Origin: Stagnihabitans lacustris
GTDB taxonomy: Bacteria; Pseudomonadota; Alphaproteobacteria; Rhodobacterales; Rhodobacteraceae
DNA: 62,658 nt
NCBI RefSeq assembly: GCF_025950525.1
Contig: NZ_JAPDGS010000012.1
Coordinates: 1-62,658, forward strand
Reading direction: 5' to 3'
The notes under the pieces were generated by a model, which ran no database searches, was not told the origin of the DNA, and saw only the letters and a list, made by a program, of their open reading frames with translations. Below, piece by piece: positions 25,028 through 33,769 of this stretch. How positions within the stretch are numbered: the first letter of the stretch is position 1; each line of letters starts with the position of its first letter. The translations under genes were made by a program, and so were the position numbers.

Positions 25028-25717
25028 TTGCAGACCTTCGACCTTGAGGCAGAGGGCCTGCGCGCCCTGAATTCCTCGCTTCATGCGCTGAAAGGCGCCA
25101 CCAACATGACCGCATGGGAGGTCATCAATCCCAAGGGCGCCCATGCCATCGCGGCGGGCGTCGATGCGCCGGTCGATATCACGGTGCGGGGGTCCACGGG
25201 CTATTACTGCGCGGGCATGAACAAGCAGGCGACGATCCGCATCAAGGGCTCGGCGGGCCCGGGCGTGGCCGAAAACATGATGAGCGGGACGGTGATCATC
25301 GACGGCGACGCCAGCCAATATGCCGGCGCCACGGGGCGCGGCGGGTTGTTGGTGATCAAAGGCAATGCGTCGTCGCGCTGCGGGATTTCGATGAAGGGCA
25401 TCGACATCGTCGTGCATGGCAACATCGGCCACATGTCGTGCTTCATGGCGCAGTCGGGGACCATGGTCGTGCTGGGCGATGCCGGCGACGCGCTCGGCGA
25501 CTCGCTTTACGAGGCGCGGTTGTTTGTGCGGGGTTCCGTGAAATCCCTTGGTGCCGATTGCATCGAAAAAGAGATGCGGCCAGAGCATCTGGCTTTGCTC
25601 GCCGACCTTTTGAAGCGCGGCGAGGCGGACGGCAAGGCGCGCCCCGAAGAGTTCAAGCGCTATGGCTCGGCCCGCAAGCTGTATAACTTCAATATCGACA
25701 ATGCCGAGGCTTACTGA
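25028..25717 (+). CDS. mgsB: N-methylglutamate synthase subunit B (GXGXG domain)
   Basis: 229 residues, matching the C-terminal GXGXG beta-helix domain of glutamate synthase (GltB/GlxC family): repeated Gly-rich turns such as GSTGYYCAGMNKQATI, GSAGPGVAENMMSGTV and GATGRGGLLVIKG. The start is TTG 25028, two bases after the mgsA stop, with GGGAG upstream at normal spacing; the next in-frame ATG is 25 codons later and would cut into conserved sequence. The stop overlaps the mgsC start. It is a structural subunit that links the amidotransferase and synthase parts. Confidence 0.85.
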   Translation: MQTFDLEAEGLRALNSSLHALKGATNMTAWEVINPKGAHAIAAGVDAPVDITVRGSTGYYCAGMNKQATIRIKGSAGPGVAENMMSGTVIIDGDASQYAGATGRGGLLVIKGNASSRCGISMKGIDIVVHGNIGHMSCFMAQSGTMVVLGDAGDALGDSLYEARLFVRGSVKSLGADCIEKEMRPEHLALLADLLKRGEADGKARPEEFKRYGSARKLYNFNIDNAEAY

Positions 25718-27042
25718 TGAGCGATTTTCCCCATACTCCGCCGAAGCAAAGCTGGACCTTTTCGAACGATGTGAACGCCGAAATCCGCCGGGCCGCGGCC
25801 ACCGGGATTTACGACATCCGCGGTGGCGGGTCCAAGCGCCGGTTGCCGCATTTTGATGATCTGCTGTTTCTGGGGGCCTCGATCAGCCGTTATCCGCTGG
25901 AAGGCTACCGCGAGAAATGCGCGACCGATGTCTGGCTGGGCACGCGGTTCGCCAAGAACCCGATCCATCTGGACATTCCGGTGACGATTGCGGGGATGAG
26001 CTTTGGGGCGCTGTCGGGCCCGGCCAAAGAGGCCCTGGGGCGCGGCGCCTCCGCTGCTGGCACCTCGACCACCACGGGCGACGGCGGCATGACCGAGGAG
26101 GAGCGCGGCCACTCCAAGACCCTGGTTTATCAATATTTGCCCTCGCGTTACGGGATGAACCCCGATGATCTGCGGCGCTGCGATGCCATCGAAGTCGTCG
26201 TGGGGCAGGGTGCAAAACCCGGCGGCGGCGGGATGCTGCTGGGCCAAAAGATCAGCGACCGGGTTGCCAATATGCGCAACCTGCCCAAGGGCATCGACCA
26301 GCGTTCCGCCTGCCGTCACCCGGACTGGACGGGCCCGGATGATCTGGAAATCAAGATCCTGGAACTGCGCGAGATCACCAATTGGGAAAAGCCGATTTAC
26401 ATCAAGATCGGCGGCGCGCGGCCCTATTACGACACGGCCTTGGCGGTGAAGGCCGGGGCGGATGTGGTCGTTCTGGACGGGATGCAGGGCGGGACGGCTG
26501 CGACGCAAGACGTCTTTATCGAAAACGTCGGGATGCCGATTCTGGCCTGTATCCCGCAAGCGGTGAAGGCGCTGCAAGACCTTGGGATGCACCGCAAAGT
26601 GCAGCTGATCGTGTCGGGCGGCATCCGGTCGGGGGCGGATGTGGCCAAGGCCATGGCTTTGGGCGCCGATGCGGTGGCCATCGGCACGGCGGCCTTGATC
26701 GCGCTTGGCGACAACGACCCGGCACTTGAGGCCGAATACAACAAGCTCGGCACCACGGCGGGCGCCTATGACGACTGGCACGAGGGGAAAGACCCCGCCG
26801 GCATCACGACGCAGGACCCGGCCTTGTTCAGCCGCTTTGACCCCGTGCTGGGGGGCCGCAGGCTCAAGAACTACCTGAAGGTGATGACGCTGGAGGCCCA
26901 GACCATCGCGCGCGCCTGCGGCAAGAACCACCTGCACAACCTGGAGCCCGAGGATCTTTGCGCCCTGACCATCGAGGGCGCGGCCATGGCGGGCGTTCCG
27001 CTGGCAGGCACCAACTGGATTCCCGGCCGTAACGGGTTCTGA
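25717..27042 (+). CDS. mgsC: N-methylglutamate synthase subunit C (FMN-binding glutamate synthase domain)
   Basis: 441 residues, homologous to the FMN-dependent synthase domain of GltB. Signatures: IAGMSFGALSGPAKEALGRG, VVGQGAKPGGGGMLLG, IYIKIGGARPYYDTALAVKAG and the phosphate-binding IVSGGIRSGADVAKAMALGA. It catalyses the reductive transfer step that forms N-methylglutamate. ATG overlaps the mgsB stop (TGATG), so the three mgs genes are translationally coupled. gmaS follows after 60 bases without a terminator. Confidence 0.88.
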   Translation: MSDFPHTPPKQSWTFSNDVNAEIRRAAATGIYDIRGGGSKRRLPHFDDLLFLGASISRYPLEGYREKCATDVWLGTRFAKNPIHLDIPVTIAGMSFGALSGPAKEALGRGASAAGTSTTTGDGGMTEEERGHSKTLVYQYLPSRYGMNPDDLRRCDAIEVVVGQGAKPGGGGMLLGQKISDRVANMRNLPKGIDQRSACRHPDWTGPDDLEIKILELREITNWEKPIYIKIGGARPYYDTALAVKAGADVVVLDGMQGGTAATQDVFIENVGMPILACIPQAVKALQDLGMHRKVQLIVSGGIRSGADVAKAMALGADAVAIGTAALIALGDNDPALEAEYNKLGTTAGAYDDWHEGKDPAGITTQDPALFSRFDPVLGGRRLKNYLKVMTLEAQTIARACGKNHLHNLEPEDLCALTIEGAAMAGVPLAGTNWIPGRNGF

Positions 27043-27102
27043 CCCATAAGCCGGGGCACGCAGAGGCCCCGGCGCTCATAAAAATCCAACAGGAGTAAGA
27101 CC

Positions 27103-28410
27103 ATGGCCAGAGACCTGACCAAATGGGCCAAGGAAAAGGGCGTCAAGTATTTCATGATCAGCTATACCGACCTGTTCGGTGGCCAACGCGCCAAGCTGGT
27201 TCCGACCCAGGCCATCGCCGAGATGTCACAAGACGGCGCAGGCTTTGCGGGCTTTGCCACCTGGCTTGACCTGACGCCTGCGCATCCCGACATGATGGCC
27301 GTCCCCGATCCCGACAGCGCCATCCAGCTGCCCTGGAAGCCCGAAGTCGCCTGGGTCGCCGCCCGCGCCACGATGGAAAACAAGCTTCTGGCCCAAGCCC
27401 CCCGCAACGTGCTGGAGCGTCTGATCGGAGAGGCCGCCAAAGAGGGTCTGCGCGTCAAGACCGGCGTCGAGCCCGAATTCTTCCTTCTGACCCCCGAAGG
27501 CACCCAGATTTCCGACCCCTATGACACGGCCGAAAAGCCCTGCTACGACCAGCAAGCGGTGATGCGGCGTTACGATGTGATCTCGGAAGTCTGTGATTAC
27601 ATGCTGGAACTTGGCTGGGAGGCCTATCAGAACGACCACGAAGACGCGATCGGCCAGTTCGAGATGAACTGGAAATACGACGACGCCTTGCAGACCGCCG
27701 ACAAGCACAGCTTCTTTAAATTCATGATGAAATCGGTGGCCGAGAAACACGGTTTCCGCGCGACCTTTATGCCCAAACCCTTCAAGGGCCTGACGGGCTC
27801 GGGCTGCCATGCCCATATCTCGGTCTGGACCTTGGACGGCAAGTCGAACGCGTTTTCCGATCCCAGCAAAGAGCTGTCGCTTTCGGATCAGGGCCGCACC
27901 TTCCTGGGCGGGATCATGAAACACGCCAGCGCCCTGGCCGCGATCTGCAACCCGACGGTGAACAGCTATAAGCGGATCAACGCGCCGCGGACCTCAAGTG
28001 GGGCGACCTGGGCGCCCAATACCGTGACCTGGACCGGCAACAACCGCACCCATATGGTGCGTGTTCCGGGTCCGGGGCGGTTCGAACTGCGCCTGCCCGA
28101 TGGCGCGGCCAACCCCTATCTGTTGCAAGCCGTCATCATCGCGGCCGGTCTGGACGGCGTGCGCACCAAGGCCGACCCGGGCAAGCGCCATGACATCGAC
28201 ATGTATCAGCAAGGTCACTTGGTGAAGGGCGCGCCGAAGCTGCCCTTGAACCTGCTGGACGCCTTGCGCGAATACGACAAGGACAAGACCTTGAAGGCGA
28301 TGATGGGCGAGGAATTCTCCTCGGCCTATATCAAGCTGAAGACGCGCGAGTGGAACAGCTATGCAAGCCATTTCTCGGCTTGGGAGCACGAGAACACCCT
28401 CGATATCTGA
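27103..28410 (+). CDS. gmaS: Gamma-glutamylmethylamide synthetase (glutamine synthetase family)
   Basis: 435 residues, full length. Glutamine-synthetase motifs are present: the metal-binding region around GVEPEFFLL and EDAIGQFEMNW, the ATP-binding GSGCHAHISVW, and the substrate loop KRINAPRTSSGATWAP. GmaS uses ATP to join methylamine to glutamate, giving gamma-glutamylmethylamide, the entry reaction of the N-methylglutamate pathway. AGGAG lies ten bases before ATG 27103. The position directly after mgsABC distinguishes it from ordinary GlnA. A strong terminator follows. Confidence 0.9.
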   Translation: MARDLTKWAKEKGVKYFMISYTDLFGGQRAKLVPTQAIAEMSQDGAGFAGFATWLDLTPAHPDMMAVPDPDSAIQLPWKPEVAWVAARATMENKLLAQAPRNVLERLIGEAAKEGLRVKTGVEPEFFLLTPEGTQISDPYDTAEKPCYDQQAVMRRYDVISEVCDYMLELGWEAYQNDHEDAIGQFEMNWKYDDALQTADKHSFFKFMMKSVAEKHGFRATFMPKPFKGLTGSGCHAHISVWTLDGKSNAFSDPSKELSLSDQGRTFLGGIMKHASALAAICNPTVNSYKRINAPRTSSGATWAPNTVTWTGNNRTHMVRVPGPGRFELRLPDGAANPYLLQAVIIAAGLDGVRTKADPGKRHDIDMYQQGHLVKGAPKLPLNLLDALREYDKDKTLKAMMGEEFSSAYIKLKTREWNSYASHFSAWEHENTLDI

Positions 28411-28437
28411 CGGCCGGTTTCCCCCGGCCCGTTTCTG

Positions 28438-28464
28438 CCCCGGCTGTCATGGCCGGGGTTTTTT
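28438..28464 (+). terminator. Rho-independent terminator after gmaS
   Basis: CCCCGGC and GCCGGGG pair around a 7-nt loop, followed by six T residues. It closes the mgsABC-gmaS transcript. Confidence 0.88.
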
Positions 28465-28475
28465 CATGTGGCTGG

Positions 28476-28533
28476 CCCCGGAGGGTTTCACACCCTCCGG
28501 ACCTCCCGTGGAATATTTGGGTCAATGTGAAAG
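28476..28533 (+). repeat. Dispersed hairpin-plus-tail element, copy B
   Basis: CCGGAGGG and CCCTCCGG pair around TTTCACA (the same loop as copy A), followed by CGTGGAATATTTGGGTCAAT and GTGAAAGG. It lies directly after the gmaS terminator and before the convergent flavoprotein gene. Confidence 0.7.
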
Positions 28534-28545
28534 GGAGAGCGGGCG

Positions 28546-29196
28546 TCAATACATCGAAGTGCTGTAATCGACCTCCAGCTGGGCATCCAGCCGGGCTTGT
28601 TCGGCCGCATCCTGGGGCGCGCCGGTGGTCTGATCCAGGATCATCTTGACCAGGGACGGCATCTCGCGGCGGTCCTGGCGGGCCTCCGGGTCCCAGAGGC
28701 GAGAGCGGCGAAAGGCCTTGGCGCAGTGCAGGAAGGCTTCTTCGATGGTCACGACGATGGCGACGGTGGGCCTGCGATCATGGACCGAAAGACGCGCCAA
28801 AAGCGCCGGGTCGCGGGTGATCCGGGCGCGACCGTTGATCCGAAGCGTGTCGTCGAAGCCCGGGATCATGAACAGCAGGCCAACCGCGGGATTGGCCAGG
28901 ATGTTGGACAGCGTGTCCAGCCGGTTGTTGCCGGGGCGGTCGGGGATCAGCAAGGTCCGGTCATCCAGGACCTGCACAAAGCCCGGGGCATCGCCGCGCG
29001 GGCTGACATCGGCGCGCCCCGTGGCCGATTGCGTGCCAATGGTCAGGAAGGGCGCGCGGGACACAAAGGCCTTTGCATGCGGGTCCAGACCGGGCAGCGC
29101 CTTTTGCAGGGCGATGGCATGGGTGGGGGGAAACAGCGCGCGAAGCTCTGCCTCATTGGTCACAACATGGGCGTCTTGCAAATCATCGGTCGTCAT
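28546..29196 (-). CDS. PPOX-type FMN-binding flavoprotein
   Basis: 216 residues of the pyridoxamine-phosphate-oxidase-like split-barrel family, closest by eye to the MSMEG_1061-type group (SRAPFLTIGTQSATGRADVSPRGDAPGFV, DRPGNNRLDTLSNILANPAVGLLFMIPG). These proteins bind FMN or F420 and act as small oxidoreductases of often unknown substrate. Start at ATG 29196 with GGAGGAGG upstream. A single gene, convergent with gmaS and 143 bases from the UxaA-family gene; no link to methylamine use is evident. Confidence 0.75.
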   Translation of the reverse strand: MTTDDLQDAHVVTNEAELRALFPPTHAIALQKALPGLDPHAKAFVSRAPFLTIGTQSATGRADVSPRGDAPGFVQVLDDRTLLIPDRPGNNRLDTLSNILANPAVGLLFMIPGFDDTLRINGRARITRDPALLARLSVHDRRPTVAIVVTIEEAFLHCAKAFRRSRLWDPEARQDRREMPSLVKMILDQTTGAPQDAAEQARLDAQLEVDYSTSMY

Positions 29197-29339
29197 GGCC
29201 TGCGGTCCTCCTCCGGCTGAATAATTTCAGCGGCTGAAGAATAGGCGCGATATGGCCTTGCGTCCAGTGTCAGGGCGCGGCCAAGCCTTGGCCTGCTGCG
29301 CTCTCGTCTCGTTGCGCAGCCCGGGGTAAATCCCGGGGC

Positions 29340-30857
29340 TTACATCACCGCGCCCATGGCCCAAGGCACGAACTCGGCCCCGCCGAAACCCAGGTCCTCG
29401 GATTTCGTCTTGGCACCCGAGGCGGTGGCGATGAAGCTCTCGAAGATCTCGCGGCCCTTTTGTTCCAGCGTCACCCCGGTGATCATGTCGCCCGCGTTGA
29501 TGTCCATATCCTCGGACATGCGGTCATACATTTCGGTGTTGGTCGCCACCTTGATGCAGGGCACCGGCTTATACCCCGAAACCGACCCGCGCCCGGTGGT
29601 GAAGACGATCAGGTTCGACCCCGAGGCCACCTGGCCCGTCACCGAACAGGGGTCATAGCCCGGGCTGTCCATATAGACGAAGCCGCGTTCGGTCACGGGC
29701 TCAGCGAATTTGTAAACCTGGGTCAGGGGCGCGGTGCCGCCCTTGGCCACGGCGCCCAGCGACTTTTCAAGGATCGTCGTCAGACCGCCCCGCTTGTTGC
29801 CCGGAGAGGGGTTGTTGTCCATTTCTCCCCCCAGTTTCGCGGTGTAATCCTCCCACCACTTGATGCGCGCGACGATCTTCTGGCCGACCTCGGCACTGAC
29901 CGCACGGCGGGTCAGCAGGTGTTCGGCGCCGTAGATTTCGGGCGTTTCCGACAGGATCGTCGTGCCGCCATGGGCCACCAGCAAATCTGACGCGTGACCC
30001 AGCGCCGGGTTGGCCGTGATCCCCGAATAGCCGTCCGAGCCGCCGCATTGCATCCCCACCACCAGATGCTCCAACCCGGCAGGTTTGCGGGCGATCTTGT
30101 TCACATCGACCGCCAGTTCGCGCAACATCGCCACGCCGCGTTCCACAGACCGCCGCGTGCCGCCCATGTCCTGAATCGTCATATGGCGGAAATTCCCGTC
30201 GCCGCGCAGCTTGTCGGGGCCGACCAGCGAGGCCACCTGCATCACCTCACAGCCGAGGCCCGCCATGATCACCCCGCCAAAGTTCGGGTTGCGCGCCCAG
30301 CCCTGAAGCGTGCGGTGCAAGGTCTCATAGCCCTCATCCTTTCCGCTCATCCCGCAGCCCGTGCCATGGACGATGGGGACCACCCCGTCGATATTGGGGA
30401 AATCCGCCAGCCAACCGGCCTTTTCCACCGCCTCGGCAATGAACTTCGCGACCGAGCCCGAACAATTGACCGAGGTCAGAATCCCCAGGTAGTTCCGCGT
30501 CCCCACCTTGCCGTCAAAGCGGTGATAGCCCTGGAACTCGCGCGCGCCCGCGACCGGCTGGGGGTGATGCTCGCTGGCAAAGGCATAGTCCTGCGTATGC
30601 GCCCCCATCCCAAGGTTGTGGGAATGGACATGATCCCCCGGCCCGATCGGCGCCGAAGCCTCGCCGATGATCTGGCCATAGCGGATCACCTTTTCGCCTG
30701 TGCCGATTGCGCGCACCGCGATCTTGTGGCCGCGCGGCACGGGGCGGGGCAAAGTAACGGGGGGCAGGGTCGCGCCCTCGACCGCCGTCCCGGCCCCCAG
30801 ATCGGCAAGCGCAATCACCACATTATCGGCGGGATGCAAGCGGATGAATTGAGCCAT
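29340..30857 (-). CDS. UxaA-family dehydratase (altronate/galactarate dehydratase-like)
   Basis: 505 residues. An N-terminal SAF-type domain (residues 1-90, ending GDHVHSHNLGMG) precedes the large UxaA domain, with conserved VGTRNYLGILTSVNCSGS, HGTGCGMSGKDEGYE, GMQCGGSDGYSG and PSPGNKRGGLTT. The family dehydrates sugar acids such as altronate and galactarate to 2-keto-3-deoxy acids. Start at ATG 30857 with AGAGGTGA upstream. It is divergent from the GntR gene, and the palindrome CTAACATGTTAG lies between, so it belongs to the local sugar-acid regulon. Exact substrate unknown. Confidence 0.82.
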   Translation of the reverse strand: MAQFIRLHPADNVVIALADLGAGTAVEGATLPPVTLPRPVPRGHKIAVRAIGTGEKVIRYGQIIGEASAPIGPGDHVHSHNLGMGAHTQDYAFASEHHPQPVAGAREFQGYHRFDGKVGTRNYLGILTSVNCSGSVAKFIAEAVEKAGWLADFPNIDGVVPIVHGTGCGMSGKDEGYETLHRTLQGWARNPNFGGVIMAGLGCEVMQVASLVGPDKLRGDGNFRHMTIQDMGGTRRSVERGVAMLRELAVDVNKIARKPAGLEHLVVGMQCGGSDGYSGITANPALGHASDLLVAHGGTTILSETPEIYGAEHLLTRRAVSAEVGQKIVARIKWWEDYTAKLGGEMDNNPSPGNKRGGLTTILEKSLGAVAKGGTAPLTQVYKFAEPVTERGFVYMDSPGYDPCSVTGQVASGSNLIVFTTGRGSVSGYKPVPCIKVATNTEMYDRMSEDMDINAGDMITGVTLEQKGREIFESFIATASGAKTKSEDLGFGGAEFVPWAMGAVM

Positions 30858-30901
30858 CGTGTCACCTCTGGTATCGGGCATTGACTGCGGGCGCTTCCCC
30901 G

Positions 30902-30913
30902 CTAACATGTTAG
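30902..30913. promoter_or_regulatory. GntR-type operator CTAACATGTTAG
   Basis: A perfect 12-bp palindrome one base before the GntR start codon and 44 bases upstream of the divergent dehydratase start. The same word with one change (CTAACATGTCAG) lies in the divergent promoter at 34807-34818. The position suits autorepression and control of the dehydratase. Confidence 0.6.
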
Positions 30914-30914
30914 T

Positions 30915-31658
30915 ATGCTACAGCCGGATATGACCGAACATCAAGACCCAGACGTTCACCTGCCGCCGCGTCGCCCGCTGCGCCCCCTGGAGCAGTTTCA
31001 GGGCACCCTGGCGCAGCGGGTCCATGCCTCTTTGCGTGAGGCGATTTTGTCGATGTCCTTGCGCCCCGGGGATATTCTGCGCAAACCCGAGATCTGCGAG
31101 ACTTTGGGGGTGTCCAGGTCTCCGGTGTCGGAGGCGGTGGCGCGGCTGGCGGTCGAACATCTGGTGCGCATCGTGCCGCAGGCCGGGACCTATGTGGCGC
31201 GCTTTTCGCTGGAGGAGGTGCGCGAGGGCGCCTTTCTGCGCGAGGCTTTGGAACTGGCCGCCGTCGAAAAGGTCGCCCGCGAAGTGACCGACGATCAACT
31301 GGTTCTGTTGCGCCGCAACCTGCGTCTGCAAGAGGCCCTGGTGGAGGACCTTGATATCGCGGGGTTCTATCAGACCGATGCCGCGATGCATGAACTGATC
31401 CTGTCGCTGACCGGCTTTCGCCGCGTGGCCTCTTTGGCCGATTCGGCCTGGGTCCATGTGAACCGGGCGCGGCAACTTTTGCTGCCGGCGCCGGGGCGGG
31501 TGCAACAGACCCTGACCGAACACCGCGCCATTTTCGCCGCCATCGAGGCTCGCGACCCAAAGGCCGCCCGCGAGGCCACCCGCGCCCATCTGGGCAAGCT
31601 TGTGGGCTTCCTTGAGCCGCTTGCCCTCACCCATCCTGACCTGTTCGAGCCCGATTGA
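30915..31658 (+). CDS. GntR-family (FCD) transcriptional regulator
   Basis: 247 residues. The winged helix lies at about 35-95 (LAQRVHASLREAILSMSL, LGVSRSPVSEAVARLAVEHL); the all-helical FCD ligand domain follows at about 105-230 with metal-site-like residues (DAAMHELILSLTGF, LTEHRAIFAAIEARD). Proteins of this kind repress sugar-acid catabolic genes and release DNA when they bind the acid. ATG 30915 lies immediately after the CTAACATGTTAG palindrome; ATG 30930 is an alternative start. It overlaps the isomerase gene by one base, so the two are co-transcribed. Confidence 0.83.
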   Translation: MLQPDMTEHQDPDVHLPPRRPLRPLEQFQGTLAQRVHASLREAILSMSLRPGDILRKPEICETLGVSRSPVSEAVARLAVEHLVRIVPQAGTYVARFSLEEVREGAFLREALELAAVEKVAREVTDDQLVLLRRNLRLQEALVEDLDIAGFYQTDAAMHELILSLTGFRRVASLADSAWVHVNRARQLLLPAPGRVQQTLTEHRAIFAAIEARDPKAAREATRAHLGKLVGFLEPLALTHPDLFEPD

Positions 31659-32623
31659 TGATCCCCAACAAACCCAGATATGCCGCCCGTCTGAACGCCT
31701 TCAAACTTGGGCTGAAGAACCCCACCGCCGCCGATCTTCTGGCGCGGATCGCTCAGGTCCCGGGGATCGGCGCGGCCGATCTGAATTACCCGGACCATTT
31801 CGCCCATCACGCGCCCGCCGAAATGGCCCGCGTGATGGAAGGTCATGGCCTGGCGCTGAACGGGCTTGCGATGCGTTATTACACCGATCCGGGCTTTCGG
31901 CTGGGCGCCTTCACCAACCCCGACCGCCAAGTGCGTCAGGCGGCGGTCGATCTCACCAAGCGCGGCCTGGATGCCCTGGCCGAAATGGGGGGCAAGGTCA
32001 TGACGCTGTGGATGGGGCAAGATGGCGTCGATTATGCCTTTCAGGGCGATTACACCGCCATGTGGGAGACGACCTTGGACTGCCTTGCGCAAGTCTGCGA
32101 CCACAACCCTTCCCTGGATATCTCGTTGGAATACAAGCCGAACGAACCGCGCGCCTTTTCCTTGATGCCCGACCTTGCCAGCAACCTTCTGGCGCTGCGC
32201 GAGGTGAACCGGGCGAACACTGGCATCACGCTGGACTTCTGCCATCTGCTGTTCGCCGGAGAGATCCCGGCGCAATCGGCGCAACTGGCGGCGCGCTATT
32301 CCCGCATCCTGGGGGTGCATTTGAACGACGGCTACGGCAAGCGCGACGACGGGTTGATGGTCGGCGCGGTCCATCCGATGCAGACCGTGGAACTTTTCAT
32401 GGAGCTGGACGCCCAGGGCTTTGACGGTGTGATCTATTTCGACACCTTCCCCGATCATGCCGGCCTGGACCCCCAAGCCGAGGCCGCCGCCAATGTCGAG
32501 ATGACCGACCGCCTGCGCGCTACCGCCCGCAGGCTGGCCGGCAATCCGGCGCTGAGGGCCGCCCGTAAGGCTCAGGACGCGGCCGCAAGTCTGCGGGCGG
32601 TGGCGGCAGAGCTTTACCGTTAG
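31658..32623 (+). CDS. Sugar phosphate isomerase/epimerase-like TIM-barrel protein
   Basis: 321 residues of the AP-endonuclease-2-type xylose-isomerase-like barrel. Visible metal or active-site segments are LDISLEYKPNEPRA (Glu), NTGITLDFCHLLFAGE (Asp/His), RILGVHLNDGYGKRDD (His/Asp) and GVIYFDTFPDHAG. Members interconvert keto- and aldo-sugars or epimerise them. Start taken as ATG 31658, overlapping the GntR stop (TGATG). Located between the regulator and a repeat-rich spacer. The substrate is presumably an intermediate of the sugar or deoxy-sugar route encoded around it. Confidence 0.78.
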   Translation: MIPNKPRYAARLNAFKLGLKNPTAADLLARIAQVPGIGAADLNYPDHFAHHAPAEMARVMEGHGLALNGLAMRYYTDPGFRLGAFTNPDRQVRQAAVDLTKRGLDALAEMGGKVMTLWMGQDGVDYAFQGDYTAMWETTLDCLAQVCDHNPSLDISLEYKPNEPRAFSLMPDLASNLLALREVNRANTGITLDFCHLLFAGEIPAQSAQLAARYSRILGVHLNDGYGKRDDGLMVGAVHPMQTVELFMELDAQGFDGVIYFDTFPDHAGLDPQAEAAANVEMTDRLRATARRLAGNPALRAARKAQDAAASLRAVAAELYR

Positions 32624-32644
32624 GCCGGTCTTGCGCTGAAAGGC

Positions 32645-32697
32645 GGGGAGGCGCTGCCTCCCCGAGCCCCACCGGGATATTTTTGAAAAGATGAAGC
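32645..32697 (+). repeat. Dispersed hairpin-plus-tail element, copy C
   Basis: GGGGAGGC-GCT-GCCTCCCC stem-loop, then ACCGGGATATTTTTGAAAAG and ATGAAG. It faces copy D in inverted orientation across about 180 bases without a gene. Confidence 0.78.
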
Positions 32698-32873
32698 GAA
32701 GGGCGCGCCCTCTTTGTGCCCGGTCGCCAGCAATTGCGATGCGAAGATGACCCCAGCCAGCATCTGTTCGTTTCCGGTTGACGGGGGGGGGGGCGGATGC
32801 CGTGCCGAACCCTGAAGACCCCCGATCCATAGACGTGAAATCGAGGCACACCGACATCACCGCGCGGCTCTTT
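32698..32873. other. Non-coding stretch between inverted repeat copies, with an 11-G run
   Basis: No supported gene. It contains an uninterrupted run of eleven G at 32783-32793, a likely site of slippage or sequencing error. A short frame on the minus strand overlaps the region but has no ribosome site and no recognisable motif. Confidence 0.5.
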
Positions 32874-32924
32874 GATTTCATCTTTTCATAAATATCCCGG
32901 GGGCACGGGGGCAGCGCCCCCGCC
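32874..32924 (-). repeat. Dispersed hairpin-plus-tail element, copy D (inverted)
   Basis: Read on the minus strand: a GGGGGC-GCT-GCCCCC hairpin, then CCGGGATATTTATGAAAAG and ATGAAATC. Its tail is nearly identical to that of copies A and C. It lies after the stop of the minus-strand hydrolase gene (32942), as expected for a 3'-end element of the flanking gene on the opposite strand. Confidence 0.78.
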
Positions 32925-32941
32925 GTTCCGCCCATGACCGC

Positions 32942-33769
32942 TCACAGGTTATAGAACGCCACCGCCGTGCCGCCATAGATCCGCCATTGGTCGGGCAGCG
33001 ACAGCCGCGCCGTCAGGTGACGCGCGGCACGGAACCAGGCGTCATATTCGCAGCGCAGCCGCACCACCGGCCAATCCGACCCCCACATGATCCTTTGGGG
33101 GCCGAATTCCTTCAGGATGTGATCGACGTAAGGATGCAGGCGCTCGACCGACCAGTCGGGGCCGTCTTCGGTCACAAGGGCCGAGAACTTGACGACGGCG
33201 CCGGTCTCGCCCGCAAGGCGGCTCATGCCCTCGGCCCAAAAGGCGAACTGGTCGGGATTGCGGATTTCGGGTTTCAGGCAGTGGTCCAGCACGACGCGCA
33301 GGTCCGGGTGGCGCTTCAGCAGCGTCAGGAAATTCGCCATATGGCGCGGGTGGCCCAGGGCGTCCAGCGTCAGGTTCAGATCGGCCAGCGCGGCAAAGCC
33401 CCAGGCCACATCAGCGCGCAACATCCAATCCGGGTCCGGGATGTCCTGGATCATCGGCCGCACGCCCTTGAACTTCGGATGCTGCGCCAGACGCTCCAGG
33501 TGGCGGCGGTCCGAGGGGCTTTCGAAATCCACCCAACCCACCACGCCCTTCACGAAATCCGAGGCATCGGCCAGGCCCAGCATATATTCCGTCTCATGCA
33601 CCGTCGCCGCCGCCTGCACCAGGACCGTGCCGTCGATCTGGTTTTGCACCAGGTGGCCGACCAGATCCTGAGGCCCATAGACGCGGTCCAGCACCGGGTC
33701 TCCTTTCGGCATCCAGTCATGATCGCCCCGCGCGGGGTTCCAGAAATGCTGATGGCTGTCGATGATCAT
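32942..33769 (-). CDS. Amidohydrolase, L-fuconolactonase-like
   Basis: 275 residues. The protein begins MIIDSHQHFWNPARGDHDWM, the metal-binding HxH start of amidohydrolase-2 lactonases, and carries DLRVVLDHCLKPEI (His) and RIMWGSDWPVVRL (Asp) near the C terminus. It would open a sugar lactone made by the neighbouring dehydrogenase. ATG 33769 overlaps the stop of the aldo/keto reductase gene (ATGA), so the pair oxidation-then-hydrolysis is co-translated. Long upstream frames were rejected because the HQHFW motif must be N-terminal. The identity of the lactone is inferred only from family. Confidence 0.82.
   Translation of the reverse strand: MIIDSHQHFWNPARGDHDWMPKGDPVLDRVYGPQDLVGHLVQNQIDGTVLVQAAATVHETEYMLGLADASDFVKGVVGWVDFESPSDRRHLERLAQHPKFKGVRPMIQDIPDPDWMLRADVAWGFAALADLNLTLDALGHPRHMANFLTLLKRHPDLRVVLDHCLKPEIRNPDQFAFWAEGMSRLAGETGAVVKFSALVTEDGPDWSVERLHPYVDHILKEFGPQRIMWGSDWPVVRLRCEYDAWFRAARHLTARLSLPDQWRIYGGTAVAFYNL

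Noticed and set aside
32783..32793. G11 run as a phase-variation switch
   Set aside because: It lies in no coding frame and near no recognisable promoter, so a switching role has no support here.
32520..32849. 109-codon minus-strand frame in the repeat-flanked spacer
   Set aside because: It runs into the isomerase gene on the opposite strand, crosses the G11 run and a dispersed repeat, and has no ribosome site.
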